Origin: an uncultured bacterium
GTDB lineage: Bacteria; Bacillota_I; Bacilli_A; RFN20; CAG-826
Direction: 5' to 3'
NCBI GenBank assembly: GCA_949288485.1
Contig: CASEKC010000004.1
Span: 62,001-126,000, forward strand
Length of the DNA stretch: 64,000 bases
Within the stretch, counting starts at the first letter, position 1, and every line of letters starts with the position of its first letter. Position numbers and translations under genes: made by a program. Below the pieces are notes generated by a model. The model ran no database searches, was not told the origin of the DNA, and was given only the letters and a program-made list of their open reading frames with translations. Below, piece by piece: positions 54,398-62,868 of this stretch.

Positions 54398-55687
54398 ATG
54401 ATTGATTACAAAATGGAGTTAGCTCAAGACCAAATTGATATTTTAGAAGGTAAAAAGGGTGATACCTTAAGAAAAATGATGGAAACACTCGTTCTTTTTG
54501 GTGATATTTTTGGTGCAAAAAGAATGGTTCCGGTAACTCATAAAGAAGGACATCTTGTTACTTCTTTTGGAATTCCTTTATTAAGACCATTATTTAAAAC
54601 TATGGAAGAAATTAATAAAGAAGGATTAAAAGCTGAAGGAGGTTTTACCTGTGATCCAGCACCTTTAGATTATGAAAATGTTAAATGTAATCTTTTAGAA
54701 AAGGTAGTTTTTAATAAAATTTTATATGGAAAACAAGAAGAATACACTGAACAAATGTTAAAAGCTGGTTTAGTTGATAAGGATTCTTTTTCTTGCACAT
54801 GTTATTTAGAAGAATGCGGTAATAGACCTAAAAAAGGTGATATTTTATCTTGGGCCGAATCAAGCGCGGTTGTTTTTGCGAATTCTGTTTTAGGTGCAAG
54901 ATGTAATAGAAATTCGGGAATGCTTGATTTATTCGGTTCAATTATTGGATATGTTCCAGAGTTTGGTTTATTACTTGATGAAAATAGAAAAGCAACTTGG
55001 ATTGTTGAAGTTAAAACAAGTAAAGTTCCTGAAGCACAAATCTTAGGTTCAGCAATTGGAATAAAAGTAATGGAAGAAGTTCCTTATATTAAGGGTCTTG
55101 ATAGATTTATTGGAAGCGAACTTGATCATGAAAATGAAGCTTATTTAAAAGATATGGGTGCAGCAAGCGCTTCAAATGGAGCAGTTGGCTTATTCCATGT
55201 AGAAAATTTAACACCTGAAGCTAAAGAAAGTGGTGAAAATTTAATTTCCCCTAATGCTAAAAAATATATTATAGACGATACTGAATTAGATAGAGTTTAT
55301 AAATCATATCCAAATATGTGGAAAAAGAAAGATGCTAATCCAGAGATTACTTTTATCGGATGCCCACATTTAACTTATTATCAATTAAAGTCTTGGTGTG
55401 AAAATATTGTTAAATCATTAAAAGATCACTCTAAAAATAAAGTAAATGGGCAAGTAATTTTAACTAGTGCTCCAAAAGTAAAAGCTAAATTTATTAAAGA
55501 AAATGAATCTTTATATAAAGAAGTTTATGATTATGGAGTTAGACTTTCTTCGATCTGTCCTTTGATGTATACAAATAATCCACTTGTTCATGGCAAAGCA
55601 ATTTTAACTAATTCTAATAAATTAAGAACTTATTCAATGGCTCGTTATTTTAAAGATGATGAGATTTTAGAATTAATTACTAAATAG
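54398..55687 (+). CDS. Aconitase X catalytic (large) subunit
   Basis: 429 residues matching the AcnX large subunit: KMELAQDQIDILEGKKGDTLRKMMETLV, ESSAVVFANSVLGARCNRN, and a Cys-rich part CTCYLEECGN (Cys133, 135, 140) with further Cys in FIGCPH and SSICPLMY, likely Fe-S ligands. Known AcnX enzymes dehydrate cis-3-hydroxy-L-proline (bacteria) or mevalonate 5-phosphate (archaea). With ispE present, the mevalonate role is unlikely. AAGGAG precedes the start; the small subunit follows. Confidence 0.9.
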   Translation: MIDYKMELAQDQIDILEGKKGDTLRKMMETLVLFGDIFGAKRMVPVTHKEGHLVTSFGIPLLRPLFKTMEEINKEGLKAEGGFTCDPAPLDYENVKCNLLEKVVFNKILYGKQEEYTEQMLKAGLVDKDSFSCTCYLEECGNRPKKGDILSWAESSAVVFANSVLGARCNRNSGMLDLFGSIIGYVPEFGLLLDENRKATWIVEVKTSKVPEAQILGSAIGIKVMEEVPYIKGLDRFIGSELDHENEAYLKDMGAASASNGAVGLFHVENLTPEAKESGENLISPNAKKYIIDDTELDRVYKSYPNMWKKKDANPEITFIGCPHLTYYQLKSWCENIVKSLKDHSKNKVNGQVILTSAPKVKAKFIKENESLYKEVYDYGVRLSSICPLMYTNNPLVHGKAILTNSNKLRTYSMARYFKDDEILELITK

Positions 55688-55700
55688 GAGGAAGAAAGAC

Positions 55701-56141
55701 ATGAAAACATTTAAAGGAAGAGTTATTGCTAAAGGTAGTTTTACTGGCGAAGCTGCTGTTTCTCATCAAGGATTCAATACACTTGCTTCTTTCCAAAAAT
55801 CAGCATTAATGAAAAAGAAAAAAGTTATTGTTAGTGATCAAAATAATAAAGATTTATATGGTGTTGACATTACTAATAAAATTTTGTGTTTACCTATTAC
55901 AATTGGTTCAACCACTGGGGGATTAGTTATTCAAACAGTTTGTGATATGGGTATAAATCCTGCTGCATTCCTTTTTAGTGAAGAAATCGATTCATTAGCA
56001 GCTAGCGGAATTGTTTTGGCAAAAGTTTGGCAAAATTCACCTATTATTTGTATAGATAAATTGGGAAAAGAATTTTTGGATACTGTTAAAACAGGTGATA
56101 AATTAGAAATAAAAGAAGATGGCACTGTAACCATTTTATAA
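55701..56141 (+). CDS. Aconitase X small (swivel) subunit
   Basis: 146 residues of the DUF126/AcnX_S type: FKGRVIAKGSFTGEAAVSHQGF at the start, then LPITIGSTTGGLVIQTVCDMGINPAAF. It supplies the swivel domain that completes the AcnX active site; separate subunits are common. GGAGGAAG precedes the ATG, 13 bases after the large subunit. Confidence 0.9.
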   Translation: MKTFKGRVIAKGSFTGEAAVSHQGFNTLASFQKSALMKKKKVIVSDQNNKDLYGVDITNKILCLPITIGSTTGGLVIQTVCDMGINPAAFLFSEEIDSLAASGIVLAKVWQNSPIICIDKLGKEFLDTVKTGDKLEIKEDGTVTIL

Positions 56142-56175
56142 ATAAGTTAATATTTAAAAATATTGCCTATTTTAA

Positions 56176-56197
56176 GGGAATAAGTTTAATTATTCCC
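56176..56197 (+). repeat. Hairpin and C-run after the AcnX operon
   Basis: GGGAATAA and TTATTCCC pair around GTTTAA and run into C6. A short GC-richer patch (CTACGTCGACGT) follows, odd for this genome. No T-run, so not a standard terminator. Confidence 0.35.
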
Positions 56198-56285
56198 CCC
56201 ACAACCTACGTCGACGTTTACTAGACAAGAATGCTTTTTAAAGTAAAAATATTCACTTTTTAAGCAAATTTTATAAAAATGTAAT

Positions 56286-56322
56286 AAAAAAGAGCCATTC
56301 TTTCAAAACTTGGCTCTTTTTA
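56286..56322. terminator. Bidirectional terminator between AcnX and CAT-like genes
   Basis: AAAAAGAGCCA and TGGCTCTTTTT pair (11 bp) around a 13-base loop. Confidence 0.9.
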
Positions 56323-56331
56323 TCTACTTTT

Positions 56332-56991
56332 TTATAAATCTAAATATTTATCTAAATTATTTAACATTTCATTTAATTTAATGAATGCTGCACTTAATGG
56401 ATAACCATCAATAAAACAATGTGAAACGGTGATGTTAAGTGTTAAATAATAATGATTATCATTTTTATCTAAATAATATTTATCCCATAAAACACGAGGA
56501 ACACTACTTGAAGTATAATTTTTCGAAGGAGTTGGATGATTCATCCCTAAAATAGAAATTGTAGGAACGCAGGTCATATAATAAACAGCATAATCTTCAT
56601 CATTATAAACTAAGTCGATATCAGTTTTATTTTTAATTAAATCAATATTTTTTCTTGTTTCTTCATAAAATACTTTAAATGAATCTCTTAAATCGTTACG
56701 TGTATTATAATAAACTCCATTATTTCCAATTACTGTATAGGTTGGATGAATAGTTTCAAAATAAACAATTTCATTATTTATTTCACGAAGATGAAATTCA
56801 TAAATACTATTCATTGCAAGTGTAGTTAAATATAAAAATGGTATAAAAAATGATATTTTTTTCTCATTTTTATATTTAACTAAGTTAGTAACATCTACTT
56901 TAACATTAAATCCATAAGTAGGATCATCAAATGTTTTAAAATAATTATATTGATTAATTTTTTTAAATGTTTTCTTATCTATAATTTTCAT
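56332..56991 (-). CDS. Chloramphenicol-acetyltransferase-like acyltransferase
   Basis: 219 residues, the length of type A CAT. The catalytic region reads NITVSHCFIDGYPLSAAF (about 186), matching the CAT motif H-x3-D-G with the catalytic His; the N-terminus FKKINQYNYFKTFDDPTYGF fits the family's opening. The doubled His and several drug-contact residues of resistance enzymes are not obvious, so it may acetylate something else. It stands alone on the minus strand, divergent from the GH3 gene. Confidence 0.8.
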   Translation of the reverse strand: MKIIDKKTFKKINQYNYFKTFDDPTYGFNVKVDVTNLVKYKNEKKISFFIPFLYLTTLAMNSIYEFHLREINNEIVYFETIHPTYTVIGNNGVYYNTRNDLRDSFKVFYEETRKNIDLIKNKTDIDLVYNDEDYAVYYMTCVPTISILGMNHPTPSKNYTSSSVPRVLWDKYYLDKNDNHYYLTLNITVSHCFIDGYPLSAAFIKLNEMLNNLDKYLDL

Positions 56992-57086
56992 AGCTTTATT
57001 TTCCCTTCAAAAATTATATAAAAGAAATAACTAATATTAAATATTTGATATAATAAAAAGGACATTTAAGAGGAAATAAATAGTTT

Positions 57087-59492
57087 ATGGATATTAAAGA
57101 AGAAATTAAAAATTTAAGTATTGAAGAAAAAATAGCTTTTTTAAGAGGAAAAGATTCTTGGACAACAATTCCTTTAGAAAAAATTAATTTAAAAAGTATT
57201 CGAATGAGTGATGGGCCTCATGGTTTAAGAAAAGAAAATAATAAAAATAAAAAAGGAATAGCTAATTCTTATAGTGCAGTTTGTTTTCCTACTGCTTCTT
57301 TATCAGCTTGTTCATTTGATAAAAATTTATTATATGAAATTGGAAGAAGAATCGGGAAAGAAGCTAGAAATCAAAATATCCAATTAGTTTTAGGTCCTGC
57401 AATAAATATTAAAAGAAATCCATTATGTGGAAGAAATTTTGAATATTTTAGTGAAGATCCATATTTAACTGGCAAACTTGCTACTTATTATATAAAAGGT
57501 ATTGAATCTAATAATGTTGGAGCATGTGTTAAACATTTTGCAGTAAATAGTGAAGAAAAAGATCGTGCAAGAATTAATGAAGTAGTTGATTTAAGAGCAT
57601 TACATGAAATTTATTTAGAAGCATTTAGAAAAACTATTATTGAAGCTAATCCAGCTTCAATAATGCCTTCATATAATTTAATAAATGGTGCTTATGCTTG
57701 TGAAAATAAATATCTTTTAACAGATATTTTAAGAAATGAATGGGGATTTAAAGGAATCACTATTTCTGATTGGGGAGCAGTTAATGATCCTACTTTATCT
57801 ATTAAAAATGGTTTAGATATAGAAATGCCTAATTCAGGAAACGTTAATTATTTTAAAGTTTTAGAAGATTATCGAAAAGGAAATATTAGCGAAGAAGAAA
57901 TCAATAAAGCTGTTGAAAGATGTATTTCTTTATATCGAATTGTTGAAAATAATCAAAATGAAGTTTGTGATTATTCTTCCGACCATGAATTTAGTGTTAA
58001 AGCTGCTGAAGAATCAATAGTTTTACTTAAAAATGATGGTAAATTATTACCTCTTCATGATAATGATACAATACTTTTTGTTGGAGAATTTATTAACCGT
58101 GTTCGTTATCAAGGACTTGGTTCATCAAAAGTTAATCCATATCGTTTACCAGGATTTATTAAAGAATTAGAAAAATTTTCTTCACATTATCAATATGCTA
58201 GAGGATATGATTCTTTATCACTTCAAAATAGTAAACCTTTAATAAAAGAAGCAGTTGATTTAGCTAAAAATAAAAATAAAGTTGTTATTTTCTTAGGTTT
58301 ACCTAATGAAGTTGAAAGTGAAGGATATGATAGGAAAGACGCTTCTTTACCTCTTCCTCAAATTGAACTTGTTAATGAAATTGCGAAAGTTAATCCAAAT
58401 ATTATTGTTGTTTTAGAAAATGGTGGAGTTGTTGAACTTCCTTTTATTGATAATATTCGTGGTTTAGTCGAATGTTATTATGGAGGAGAAGGAATTAATG
58501 AAGCTTTACTTAATATTTTATATGGAAAAGTAAATCCAAGTGGAAGATTAGCTGAAACATTCTTTAAAAAATTGTCTTCTTCAGTAATGAGCAATTATTT
58601 AACTAATAATCGTTACGATAATCCTCATAAAGAATCAATTTTTGTTGGTTACAGATATTATGTTTCTCATGCTGATGAAGTTTTATTCCCATTTGGATAT
58701 GGACTTTCCTATTCAAATATTACTTATTCAAATTTTAATATTGATAAAGAAATGGTTAATGAAAATGAAGAAATTAAAGTTTCTTTTGATTTAACAAATA
58801 ATTCTTCAATTGATGGTAAAGAAGTAGTTCAACTTTATATTGGTAAACCAAATGATGTTGTTTTTAACTGTAAAAGAGAATTAAAAGAATTTGATAAAGT
58901 TTTGGTGAAAGCTAATTCATCAACCCATGTTGAATTAACTTTACCTTATTCTTCTTTTACATATTACGATATAAATCTTAAAAAATTCATTGTTCAAGAT
59001 GGTATTTATAATATTGAAATTACTAAAAACTCTTTAGATGTTATTGAAAAATTTAGAGTTAAAGTAAATGGAGTAAGAATGGATTATAGTGATTCACCAT
59101 ACTATTTAAAAACTCAAAAATATTTTAAGGGTGATGTTAAAAATATTAGTGATGAAGAATTTTTAGAATTAGATAAATCATTAGTTTTAAGAAATATTAA
59201 TAAAGAACATATTGTTCATGATTTAAATTCTTCTTTAGATTTAGCAATTTATTATGGATCTAAAGGTGCTAAGTTGTTAAAAAATATCTTTATGTGTATT
59301 AAAACTATTCGTGAAGATAATTTTATTAAACAAATGATTTTTGATTCACCAATTAGACAAATGATTTATTTTTCTAATGGATTAATTAATAATGATAATT
59401 CTAAGTTAATGATTGATATTTTAAATGATAAAAACTATGTTAAAAATACTTTTAAATTTTTAATGAGTTTATCAAAAAATAACAATAAATAA
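57087..59492 (+). CDS. Glycoside hydrolase family 3 beta-glycosidase
   Basis: 801 residues, no signal peptide, so probably intracellular. The (beta/alpha)8 domain has RMSDGPHGLRK, GPAINIKRNPLCGRNFEYFSEDP, CVKHFAVNSEE and the nucleophile Asp228 in GITISDWGAV. Domain 2 (VVLLKNDGKLLPL, GLPNEVESEGYDR) and a fibronectin-III-like domain (GKEVVQLYIGKP) follow, then ~140 extra helical residues. Likely cleaves imported oligosaccharides; specificity cannot be read. TATAAT at about 57049 and GAGGAAA precede the start. Confidence 0.93.
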   Translation: MDIKEEIKNLSIEEKIAFLRGKDSWTTIPLEKINLKSIRMSDGPHGLRKENNKNKKGIANSYSAVCFPTASLSACSFDKNLLYEIGRRIGKEARNQNIQLVLGPAINIKRNPLCGRNFEYFSEDPYLTGKLATYYIKGIESNNVGACVKHFAVNSEEKDRARINEVVDLRALHEIYLEAFRKTIIEANPASIMPSYNLINGAYACENKYLLTDILRNEWGFKGITISDWGAVNDPTLSIKNGLDIEMPNSGNVNYFKVLEDYRKGNISEEEINKAVERCISLYRIVENNQNEVCDYSSDHEFSVKAAEESIVLLKNDGKLLPLHDNDTILFVGEFINRVRYQGLGSSKVNPYRLPGFIKELEKFSSHYQYARGYDSLSLQNSKPLIKEAVDLAKNKNKVVIFLGLPNEVESEGYDRKDASLPLPQIELVNEIAKVNPNIIVVLENGGVVELPFIDNIRGLVECYYGGEGINEALLNILYGKVNPSGRLAETFFKKLSSSVMSNYLTNNRYDNPHKESIFVGYRYYVSHADEVLFPFGYGLSYSNITYSNFNIDKEMVNENEEIKVSFDLTNNSSIDGKEVVQLYIGKPNDVVFNCKRELKEFDKVLVKANSSTHVELTLPYSSFTYYDINLKKFIVQDGIYNIEITKNSLDVIEKFRVKVNGVRMDYSDSPYYLKTQKYFKGDVKNISDEEFLELDKSLVLRNINKEHIVHDLNSSLDLAIYYGSKGAKLLKNIFMCIKTIREDNFIKQMIFDSPIRQMIYFSNGLINNDNSKLMIDILNDKNYVKNTFKFLMSLSKNNNK

Positions 59493-59548
59493 TTAGTAAA
59501 TAAATAACAACTTTAAATAGAATTATATTTATAATATAATTCTTAATC

Positions 59549-60535
59549 GTGAAAAATAGTGCATTTAAAGGTAGTTTAATTTTACTTTTAGTATCCTTTT
59601 TATGGGGGATAAGTTTTATATTTCAATCAATGGCATCTAACTATATGGATGCTTATACTATTTTATATCTTAGAAGTTTAATTGGAGCATTAACGATACT
59701 TCCTTTTATGTTATTTTTCTTAAAAAAAGATAAGAAAAATAACATAAAATATAATAAAAAAGATATGATAATTGCTCCTTTATTATGTGGAATAGCTTTA
59801 TGTTTTGCTTCTCTTTTTCAACAATTGGGTCTTGAAACAGTAAGTGCAGGTAAAACTGGGTTTTTAACGTCGTTATATATAATTTTAGTACCTATTTTTG
59901 GTCTATTTTTACATAAAAAGTGTGGTTTAAATGTATATATATCTATTTTTATTGCTTTAATAGGTTTATTACTTTTATCTTTTGATTTTGAAAGTGGATT
60001 TACTTTTTCTAGTGGTGATTTATTAATCTTAGTTGGTACTTTATTTTTTGCTATTCAAATATTATTAGTAGATCATTATTCAAAGAAAACAAATGTTTAT
60101 TATCTTTCTTTTGGTCAACTTATTATTCAAGGAATAATTTCTTTCATAATTAGATTGATATTAGGATTTGATGTAAATGCCTTTTTAGAAATGATGAATT
60201 TAGAATCAATTATTTCGATTTTATTTATTGGCATTGTTTCAAGTGGAATAGCTTATACTTTGCAAATGGTTGGTCAAAAAAGTGATGTTAATCCAACTGT
60301 TGCAAGTTTAATTTTATCGCTTGAAAGTGTATTTAGTGCTGTTAGTGCTGTAATTATTTATCAATTTTATAAATTTAGTGATGTTAACCAAAATATGTCT
60401 ATTGAAGAAATAATTGGTTCAATAGTTATGTTTGTTGCAGTTATTTTTTCTCAACTTCCTTCTTCATGGTTTAAAATAAAGAAGAAAAGCGAAATAAAAG
60501 AGATTGATGGCAAAAACGAAACTAATAATACCTAA
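59549..60535 (+). CDS. EamA-family (DMT) membrane transporter
   Basis: 328 residues with ten hydrophobic spans in two EamA repeats (GSLILLLVSFLWGISFIFQS at the start; LLILVGTLFFAIQILLVDHY in the second half) and a Lys-rich tail. Drug/metabolite transporter superfamily; substrate unknown. The start is GTG. Two overlapping TATAAT hexamers (59530-59540) end 8 bases before it and no Shine-Dalgarno is present, so a near-leaderless mRNA is likely. Confidence 0.88.
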   Translation: MKNSAFKGSLILLLVSFLWGISFIFQSMASNYMDAYTILYLRSLIGALTILPFMLFFLKKDKKNNIKYNKKDMIIAPLLCGIALCFASLFQQLGLETVSAGKTGFLTSLYIILVPIFGLFLHKKCGLNVYISIFIALIGLLLLSFDFESGFTFSSGDLLILVGTLFFAIQILLVDHYSKKTNVYYLSFGQLIIQGIISFIIRLILGFDVNAFLEMMNLESIISILFIGIVSSGIAYTLQMVGQKSDVNPTVASLILSLESVFSAVSAVIIYQFYKFSDVNQNMSIEEIIGSIVMFVAVIFSQLPSSWFKIKKKSEIKEIDGKNETNNT

Positions 60536-60666
60536 ATATTTATGTTTTAACCTTATTTTACTTTCAAATGAAATTATAACTTTAAATTATATAAAATAAT
60601 TGAAATTAAATAATTGTAATAGATATACTTTCATATTATAAAATATCTATCAAACGGAGGTCTTTT

Positions 60667-61308
60667 ATGACAAAATTCGCACTTCAAATAAATAAAATTT
60701 GTTTGGCAGCAATGTTTTTAGCTTTAGGATGGCTTTTTCCTTTTATAACTATGCAAATTCCTGAATTTGGAAATATGCTTTTACCAATGCATATACCTGT
60801 ATTTTTAAGCGGATTTGTTTTAGGTCCGGTTTATGGTGTTTTTATTGGTTTTATTACACCAATTACAAGAACTTTAATTTTTGGAAACCCACCTTTAGTT
60901 CCTACATCATTATCAATGATGTTTGAACTTGCAACTTATGGTGGAATTTCTGGACTTTTATTTATGTTTTTAACTAGAAATAAAAAAATGTCGAATTTAG
61001 ATTCACTTGTTCCAATTTATATTTCATTAATTGTTGCAATGATTGCTGGTCGTATTGTTGGTGGATTTGCTACTTATCTTTTCACTTTCTTAAAAACAGA
61101 TGGATCTTCTTATTCTTGGACTCTTTATTGGTCAAGCTTCTTTGTTACCGCATGGCCAGGAATGTTATTACAAATTATTTTAATTCCAGCAATTATTCGT
61201 TTACTTTATGGATTAAAATTAATCCAAAAATTTATGCCTTCTTATCATTTGAAAAATAAAGAAGTAGAGGAAGAAGAAATTAATAATAATACTAACGAAA
61301 AAGAATAA
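60667..61308 (+). CDS. ECF transporter substrate-binding (S) component
   Basis: 213 residues with about six spans: CLAAMFLALGWLFPFITMQIP, MLLPMHIPVFLSGFVLGPVYGVFIGFITPITRTLIFG (in pieces) and later spans match the ECF S-component fold (ECF_trnsprt). It binds a vitamin or similar solute and works with a shared EcfA-A'-T module encoded elsewhere. Strong GGAGG upstream; a stem ATAGATAT/ATATCTAT lies just before it. The kinase gene follows after 6 bases and suggests the substrate is phosphorylated on entry. Confidence 0.85.
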   Translation: MTKFALQINKICLAAMFLALGWLFPFITMQIPEFGNMLLPMHIPVFLSGFVLGPVYGVFIGFITPITRTLIFGNPPLVPTSLSMMFELATYGGISGLLFMFLTRNKKMSNLDSLVPIYISLIVAMIAGRIVGGFATYLFTFLKTDGSSYSWTLYWSSFFVTAWPGMLLQIILIPAIIRLLYGLKLIQKFMPSYHLKNKEVEEEEINNNTNEKE

Positions 61309-61314
61309 TATCTG

Positions 61315-61926
61315 ATGGATTACATTAATATAGTAAAAAATAAAATAGATAATTTATTAAAGAATAAAAAAAATATTATTATTGCTATTGACGGAGATAG
61401 TGCTAGTGGAAAAACAACACTAGCACTATCTTTAAAATCTATATATAAAGATAAATTAGCTATTATTCATATCGATGATTTTTATTTAGAAAATAAAGGT
61501 AACATCGATATGAATAATATCTCTTCTTTATATGATGGAAATATTAATTATAAAAGATTAAAAGAAGAAGTAATTGATAAATTGTTAGATAAAAATATAT
61601 CTTCTTTTTCTTATTTAGTTTTTAATTGTAAAACTCAAAAATATAATGATGAAAAGGAAAGAATAAATAAGAAAGAGAATAAGATAATTTTAGTTGAAGG
61701 AAGTTATTCACAAAATATTGATAAACTAGGTAAATATTTTGATTATTCAATATTTTTAAAATTTGATGATGATACATTACAAAAAGAAAGAATTAAAAAA
61801 AGAAATGCCTCTAATTTTGAAATGTTCTTTAAAAAACGGATAATATTAGAAAAGAATTATCAAGCACACTATGATATTGTGAAAAAGTGTGATTTTTTAA
61901 TAAATGTAAGTGGTTATAATAGTTAA
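61315..61926 (+). CDS. Uridine kinase-like P-loop kinase
   Basis: 203 residues. Walker A is IDGDSASGKTTLAL (about 25-38), followed by IIHIDDFYLENKG, the DDFY motif of the uridine kinase/phosphoribulokinase/pantothenate kinase superfamily, and IILVEGSYSQN. The C-terminal RIKKRNASNFEMFFKKRI forms a lid-like region. Substrate probably is what the adjacent ECF component imports: a nucleoside or vitamin. Confidence 0.82.
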   Translation: MDYINIVKNKIDNLLKNKKNIIIAIDGDSASGKTTLALSLKSIYKDKLAIIHIDDFYLENKGNIDMNNISSLYDGNINYKRLKEEVIDKLLDKNISSFSYLVFNCKTQKYNDEKERINKKENKIILVEGSYSQNIDKLGKYFDYSIFLKFDDDTLQKERIKKRNASNFEMFFKKRIILEKNYQAHYDIVKKCDFLINVSGYNS

Positions 61927-61961
61927 ACTATTTCGAACGAAAGTTAAAATAGATTATTTGA

Positions 61962-61996
61962 AAGACTTTTAAAAAAATATGTAAGTCTTACTTTTT
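61962..61996 (+). terminator. Terminator of the ECF-kinase unit
   Basis: AAGACTT and AAGTCTT pair around a 14-base loop; ACTTTTT follows. Confidence 0.65.
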
Positions 61997-62001
61997 AATG
62001 A

Positions 62002-62028
62002 CTAGTTTTTAAAATATTTGTAAACTAG
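62002..62028 (+). promoter_or_regulatory. Hairpin upstream of the TIM-LarA operon
   Basis: CTAGTTT and AAACTAG pair around 13 bases, ~30 bases before the start at 62058. No T-run follows. It could be a leader structure or operator; nothing identifies it. Confidence 0.3.
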
Positions 62029-62057
62029 AATATAAGCAAATGTAAGGGCTTTCATAC

Positions 62058-62867
62058 ATGAAAAATATTTATTTAAACTTAAAAAGATTCGATATCCCTC
62101 GCAAAGATGGCGGTATCAACGACACAGCCTTAAACGAAAGTTATGGAAAAACTATTGTTTCTGGCATTGAAAAAATGAATTTGGACATTCCAATTACAAT
62201 CTATTTCCAAGAATCTAATCTCTTCCCTGCATTAAGTGAAGCAAAAAAGATTCATATTGGATGTCAAGGAGTCCATTATGCAGATGTTAGTGCTAATGGC
62301 AATTTTGGTGCGTTTACAACTTCTAGAACAGCTAAATCTATGAAAACAATCGGAGTTAATGATTGTTTAATTGGTCACTGTGAAGAACGAAATCACTTAA
62401 ATTATCTTACTTCACTCGGCGGAGGAAGTTATGATATCAACCTTATTTTAAATAAGGAAGTTAAATGCGCTACTGATTTAGGAATGAATGTTCTTTATTG
62501 TATTGGTGAAAAAATGGAAGAACAAGATCATAAATATGAGGTTTTAAAAAATCAATTGTTAGTTGGTTTAAAAGATGTTGATCTATCAAAAGTTACAATT
62601 GCTTATGAACCTGTTTGGGCAATTGGACCAGGAAAAACACCTCCAGATAAAGAATATATCGCAGATATCGTTAAACATATTAAAAGCGTAGTTCCTTGCA
62701 ATGTTGTTTACGGTGGTGGTTTAAAAATTGATAATGCAAAAATGCTAGCTTCAATTAAAGAACTTGATGGCGGATTAATTGCATTAACAAGATTTGGAAA
62801 AGATTTCGGTTTTTATTTAAATGACTTTGAAGAAATCGTAAATACATATAAGGAGGGGCTAAAGTAA
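62058..62867 (+). CDS. Triosephosphate isomerase-family protein
   Basis: 269 residues, TIM barrel. Catalytic residues are all present: YLNLKRF (Asn7, Lys9), IGHCEERN (His107) and AYEPVWAIGPGKTP (Glu184, loop 6), then VYGGGL. Departures from housekeeping TpiA: the N-terminus is not GNWKMN, and GHSERR has Cys108 for Ser. Joined to a LarA-type gene one base downstream, it may be a paralogue acting on another sugar phosphate, such as tetrulose phosphates, rather than glycolytic TpiA. Confidence 0.85.
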   Translation: MKNIYLNLKRFDIPRKDGGINDTALNESYGKTIVSGIEKMNLDIPITIYFQESNLFPALSEAKKIHIGCQGVHYADVSANGNFGAFTTSRTAKSMKTIGVNDCLIGHCEERNHLNYLTSLGGGSYDINLILNKEVKCATDLGMNVLYCIGEKMEEQDHKYEVLKNQLLVGLKDVDLSKVTIAYEPVWAIGPGKTPPDKEYIADIVKHIKSVVPCNVVYGGGLKIDNAKMLASIKELDGGLIALTRFGKDFGFYLNDFEEIVNTYKEGLK

Positions 62868-62868
62868 T

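Noticed and set aside
61931-61954. Hairpin CTATTT...AAATAG just after the kinase gene as a riboswitch
   Set aside because: Too short and simple; more likely part of the 3' region before the terminator at 61962.
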